A stretch of 64,000 nucleotides of DNA, taken from contig CANKZQ010000003.1 in the NCBI GenBank assembly GCA_947488345.1, positions 434,001-498,000 on the forward strand. Direction: 5' to 3'. Shown one piece after another: positions 61,561 through 64,000 of this stretch. The first letter of the stretch is position 1. Each line of letters begins with the position of its first letter. Below the pieces are notes generated by a model. That model was not told the origin of the DNA. It saw only the letters and a list, made by a program, of their open reading frames with translations, and did no database searches. Made by a program: the position numbers and the translations under genes. Origin of the DNA: an uncultured Flavobacteriaceae bacterium (GTDB taxonomy: Bacteria > Bacteroidota > Bacteroidia > Flavobacteriales > Flavobacteriaceae).

Positions 61561-61700
61561 ATAGTTTGTAAAATTATTTTTGGTTTATTGATTTAACAGT
61601 CTTTTCGACTCTTTATTTTACTAAGAGCAAAAGTAAAAAACTTATATGACATACACCAATGGTTTCAATTCCTTTTTTACCCTTAAATTCTCTCTAATTT

Positions 61701-62261
61701 TTATCTGATAAAAAAGAAGAAAACAAATAATAAAATCCAGAGTATATCTACGAAATGCCAAAAAATACCTCCGAGTTCTAACCCTAACTTTGAAGTACTT
61801 GTATAGCGTTGTTTAAAATGATTATAAATTACTACTAAAAGTACGATCAGCCCGGCAAAAACATGCAGCACGTGCATAAAAGAGATGACAACTAGTAGTG
61901 CTCCTGACACCACACTCCCCTCACCTGCCACATAAAATCCTGCTGCCCTTAACTGATAGAATCCTTCTCCTTGAAAATAAACAAAACCTAATCCGAGTAC
62001 TAATGTAAGCACTAAAAATAGCGAAGTTTGTTGACGATTTTCTTTCACCAACGCCTTCTTTGCAAGCATAAATGTAATACTGCTCAAGATGATTAAAAGC
62101 GTACTAATGTATAAAGCTTGCGGTAATTCGAAAGAAACCCAATCTTCACGTTTTCTGCTTATGATATAGGCACTTGTTAAACCTGCAAACATCATCACCA
62201 TGCTTATCATTGAAATATAAAGCATTTGTTTTGATGACCTTTCTTTTGTTACTGCATCCAT
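61701..62261 (-). CDS. Haem-copper oxidase subunit III (short paralogue)
   Basis: A 186-residue membrane protein with five helices: about 12-32, 50-68, 78-95, 115-140, 160-184. The C-terminal LGLELGGIFWHFVDILWILLFVFFF matches the WHF-D-W signature of the other subunit III. It lies between cyoE (6 bases) and the longer subunit III (140 bases). Two subunit III-type proteins next to each other are the usual flavobacterial arrangement, and together they may replace the seven helices of one classical subunit. Confidence 0.92.
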   Translation of the reverse strand: MDAVTKERSSKQMLYISMISMVMMFAGLTSAYIISRKREDWVSFELPQALYISTLLIILSSITFMLAKKALVKENRQQTSLFLVLTLVLGLGFVYFQGEGFYQLRAAGFYVAGEGSVVSGALLVVISFMHVLHVFAGLIVLLVVIYNHFKQRYTSTSKLGLELGGIFWHFVDILWILLFVFFFFIR

Positions 62262-62267
62262 AAACTA

Positions 62268-63170
62268 TTATAAAAATTTATCTATTACATATACAATTTG
62301 AATTACCGTAATGTATAATACACTCGATAACATGAGTTGTCTGGCTACTTTGTTGGTTTGCTTTTTGTGTAGTTGTATCCCAAAATACAACATAAAGATA
62401 CCTAAAAATAATATAATAATCGCGGCAATTGGCGATAGCTCCAACGTCCCCGTTACTTTAAACACAGGAATGATTGAAACGATAATCATACAAACGGTAT
62501 ATAAAAGAATTTGGTTGGTTGCTTTTTTATTTTTCTCTCCGGTAGGCAACATATTAAACCCTGCTTTTTTATATTCATCATATCCTAACCAACCAATGGC
62601 CCAAAAATGAGGAAACTGCCAGAAGAATTGTATCATAAATAACATTCCCGGTTCTATCCCAAAACTTCCTGTTGCTGCTACCCAGCCCAACATGAATGGA
62701 ATGGCTCCAGGAATAGCACCTACAAATACCGACAATGGTGTGACTGCTTTTAAGGGTGTATACAAACTCGCATATAAAAAGATCGAGATGGCGCCAAACA
62801 TAGCAGTTTTTGAATTGATATTATAGAGAATTGCGATCCCAGAAATGGTACAAAAAACACCTATAATCATCGCTGTATTCACAGACATTCGACCAGTTGG
62901 CAAGGGTCTATTTTTTGTACGCGACATTAACTTATCAGTATCCTTTTCGATAATTTGATTAAAAGTATTCGAAGCTCCCACCATTAAATATCCACCAATG
63001 GCGAGCATAATCAATGTAGGAACGTGAATGGTCTCTACTGCTAATAGGTAACCCGCTATTGCAGAAAACACAACGCTTAAAGACAAGCCAACTTTTGTAA
63101 GTTGCTTTAAATCATCTATAACAGATGCAATTGTTGTTTTGTTTGTCGTTGAATCGATAGTTGTTTGCAT
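62268..63170 (-). CDS. cyoE: Protohaem IX farnesyltransferase (haem O synthase)
   Basis: Adds a farnesyl group to haem b, giving haem O for the oxidase. The 300-residue UbiA-family membrane protein has the first Asp-rich motif NTFNQIIEKDTDKLMSRTKNRPLPTGR (about 70-96) and the second YDEYKKAGFNMLP (about 200-212), and about nine helices. The frame opens at TTG 63194, inside the -7 box TATATTTG (63199-63192), so the ATG at 63170 is the start. It leads the oxidase cluster, with subunit III 6 bases downstream. Confidence 0.95.
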   Translation of the reverse strand: MQTTIDSTTNKTTIASVIDDLKQLTKVGLSLSVVFSAIAGYLLAVETIHVPTLIMLAIGGYLMVGASNTFNQIIEKDTDKLMSRTKNRPLPTGRMSVNTAMIIGVFCTISGIAILYNINSKTAMFGAISIFLYASLYTPLKAVTPLSVFVGAIPGAIPFMLGWVAATGSFGIEPGMLFMIQFFWQFPHFWAIGWLGYDEYKKAGFNMLPTGEKNKKATNQILLYTVCMIIVSIIPVFKVTGTLELSPIAAIIILFLGIFMLYFGIQLHKKQTNKVARQLMLSSVLYITVIQIVYVIDKFL

Positions 63171-63191
63171 ATCATTGCTAAAAATCGGATG

Positions 63192-63199
63192 CAAATATA
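63192..63199 (-). promoter_or_regulatory. -7 box of the cyoE-oxidase run
   Basis: The minus strand reads TATATTTG, an exact TAnnTTTG, 22 bases before the ATG at 63170. No convincing TTTG -33 partner was found. The 63171-63425 gap otherwise holds only the tRNA promoter. Confidence 0.5.
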
Positions 63200-63353
63200 C
63201 CCAATAATTCAGTATTTACCATGCGATTTAAGTCAAAGATCGACCTGATAATCATAAATTAACTATTTTGAGAAGTTCTTACTTTTTAAATAGTCAAAAA
63301 GTTTGAAATCTAGCACTTTAAAAAATTAGCTTTATAAAAATTTAAAAAAAGGC

Positions 63354-63383
63354 TTTGCCATTCATTTAATTGTATTAAATTTG
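63354..63383 (+). promoter_or_regulatory. Promoter of the tRNA-Gly/tRNA-Leu unit
   Basis: TTTG (63354-63357), an 18-base spacer, then TAAATTTG (63376-63383): an ideal Bacteroidota housekeeping promoter. The tRNA-Gly gene starts 43 bases after the -7 box. Confidence 0.8.
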
Positions 63384-63425
63384 CCCTCGCATTTGAAAAG
63401 AAATGCATGTTCTTTAGAATTGAAT

Positions 63426-63497
63426 GCGAAAGTAGCTCAGGGGTAGAGCATCACCTTGCCAAGGTGAGGGTCGCGGGTTCAAATCCCGTCTTTCGCT
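63426..63497 (+). tRNA. tRNA-Gly (GCC)
   Basis: A 72-nt cloverleaf: acceptor GCGAAAG/CTTTCGC, D arm GCTCAGGGGTAGAGC, anticodon arm CACCT-TGCCAAG-GTG with anticodon GCC, T arm GCGGGTTCAAATCCCGT, discriminator T, CCA not encoded. First gene of a two-tRNA unit. Confidence 0.96.
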
Positions 63498-63535
63498 CTG
63501 AGAATATACCAATTTGTAAGCCTTATGGCATACAG

Positions 63536-63621
63536 GCTCGAGTGGTGGAATTGGTAGACACGCTGGACTTAAAATCCAGTGGACAGTAATGTCCGTATGG
63601 GTTCAAGTCCCATCTCGAGTA
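63536..63621 (+). tRNA. tRNA-Leu (TAA)
   Basis: An 86-nt class II tRNA with a long variable arm (TGGACAGTAATGTCCGT). Acceptor GCTCGAG/CTCGAGT with a G1-U72 pair, D arm with GGTGGAATTGGTAGACAC, anticodon loop CTTAAAA (anticodon TAA), T arm GGGTTCAAGTCCC, discriminator A, CCA not encoded. It lies 38 bases after tRNA-Gly. Confidence 0.95.
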
Positions 63622-63624
63622 CTT

Positions 63625-63656
63625 AAATCCTCATGATCATAAGATTATGAGGATTT
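63625..63656. terminator. Bidirectional terminator after the tRNA unit
   Basis: AAATCCTCAT and ATGAGGATTT, perfect 10-bp stem, 12-base loop, followed by TTTTTT. It ends the tRNA transcript. The last codons of the minus-strand gene (stop at 63647-63645) lie inside its right arm. Confidence 0.88.
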
Positions 63657-64000
63657 TTTACTTTTATCCATATACTCTTGCCACAAAATAAGAACAAATT
63701 TCCCCTTTCCATTTTCAATTCTCTTTAAAAATCCATATTCGAATGCGAACAAATAGGTATCTCCTTTGGTATTTTTCCAATAATGGGTAAAGAAATTAGA
63801 GTTAAATCCTTCGGCAAGCAAAACCTCTGCCCTAACTGTTGCTTTACCAGCCTTGTTGTATGCTTTTAATATTTTACGATTTAGTTTTAACTGCTGTTGG
63901 ATTCTTTTGTAAAGTTTTGGTGTTTCTTCTTGTGACTTTTTATAATGATAGGCACTCTTGCAATATGGGTCACAAAATTTCTTATCACTTCTGCCTTCTA
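63645..64000 (-). CDS. C-terminal part of a DUF2116-like Zn-ribbon protein (cut by window end)
   Basis: An open frame runs on the minus strand from the window edge to TAA at 63647-63645, giving 117-118 residues without a start. The visible N-terminal part has a zinc-ribbon half, GRSDKKFCDPYCKSAYHYKK, typical of small flavobacterial proteins whose preceding CxxC would lie just past the window edge. The rest is a basic helical segment (YKRIQQQLKLNRKILKAYNKAGKATVRAEVLLAEGFN) and an aromatic C-terminal part (FTHYWKNTKGDTYLFAFEYGFLKRIENGKGKFVLILWQEYMDKSKKSS). The stop codon is inside the shared terminator. The family is unknown in function. Confidence 0.8.
   Translation of the reverse strand, partial: EGRSDKKFCDPYCKSAYHYKKSQEETPKLYKRIQQQLKLNRKILKAYNKAGKATVRAEVLLAEGFNSNFFTHYWKNTKGDTYLFAFEYGFLKRIENGKGKFVLILWQEYMDKSKKSS

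Noticed and set aside
63407..63589. Open reading frame of 60 codons over the tRNA-Gly and tRNA-Leu genes
   Set aside because: It is the sense reading of two tRNA genes and has no protein-like composition.

Overview
The window is an AT-rich chromosomal segment of a marine-type Flavobacteriaceae (Bacteroidota). The evidence is the promoter style (TAnnTTTG -7 boxes, often only a few bases before the start codon), the gene families (DUF6089 barrel next to uppS-bamA-skp, OmpA proteins carrying a carboxypeptidase-regulatory-like domain, a two-subunit-III cytochrome oxidase cluster, dodecin, a short N-terminally fused Nfu protein) and near-consensus flavobacterial tRNAs. I see no insertion sequence, prophage, integron or CRISPR array. 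Almost all of the segment is core genome, with two or three lineage-specific pockets.

Layout. 1-2.1 kb: riboflavin synthase, a small sorting-signal protein, a CAU tRNA and a polyprenyl diphosphate synthase. 2.2-9.0 kb: a TetR-controlled RND efflux operon (tetR-tolC-hlyD-RND) with a clear palindromic operator over the -33 box, closed by a two-way terminator. 9.0-18.4 kb (minus): patatin-type outer-membrane phospholipase, uvrC, lspA, a secreted DUF4097-like protein, a DksA-like protein and ileS. 18.5-24.9 kb (minus): three adjacent proteins built from one regulatory-like domain with or without OmpA, then trigger factor, a four-helix membrane protein, an alpha/beta hydrolase and pdxJ. 25.0-33.0 kb (plus): the envelope-biogenesis run CBS-nadK-DUF6089-uppS-bamA-skp-skp-murI. 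33.0-41.1 kb: a divergent PFOR-like protein, OsmC, a cNMP-binding sigma-54 activator, and a divergently transcribed class III nucleotidyl cyclase with FlgO/TPR regions. 41.1-45.7 kb (minus): a LytS/LytTR-type two-component pair followed by a gamma-carbonic-anhydrase-like protein and a phytase-like lipoprotein. 45.9-53.3 kb: SIMPL and VWA proteins, Nfu, dodecin, a DUF255 thioredoxin-like lipoprotein, DUF1304 and MscS. 53.3-55.8 kb: a tandem triplication of an unrecognised secreted protein. 55.8-63.2 kb (minus): tsaB, a second tolC, and the cytochrome oxidase maturation/subunit cluster (small CxxC protein, DUF420, SCO, Cys-less SCO-like, subunit IV, two subunit III, cyoE). The end holds tRNA-Gly, tRNA-Leu and a truncated Zn-ribbon gene.

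The most interesting locus is 33-41 kb. A class III cyclase gene lies back-to-back with a gene for a sigma-54 activator whose sensor domain is a CRP-like cyclic-nucleotide pocket with its key Glu, Arg and Ser in place. Just downstream of the activator are three copies of a 9-bp element spaced by about two helical turns, then a -24/-12 promoter, then osmC. This reads as a self-contained second-messenger-to-sigma-54 circuit, but that is inference from layout and motifs. Next to it, the PFOR-like enzyme keeps its TPP site and two ferredoxin-type clusters, yet has lost all four ligands of the proximal [4Fe-4S] cluster and the glycine-rich domain III motif. Two more candidate sigma-54 promoters lie in front of an OmpA gene and the first skp gene.

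All functions are assigned from motifs and family memory by eye; no searches were run. Coordinates of starts were moved from the longest reading frame where a signal peptide, a promoter or an alternative codon argued for it, and this is stated per gene.
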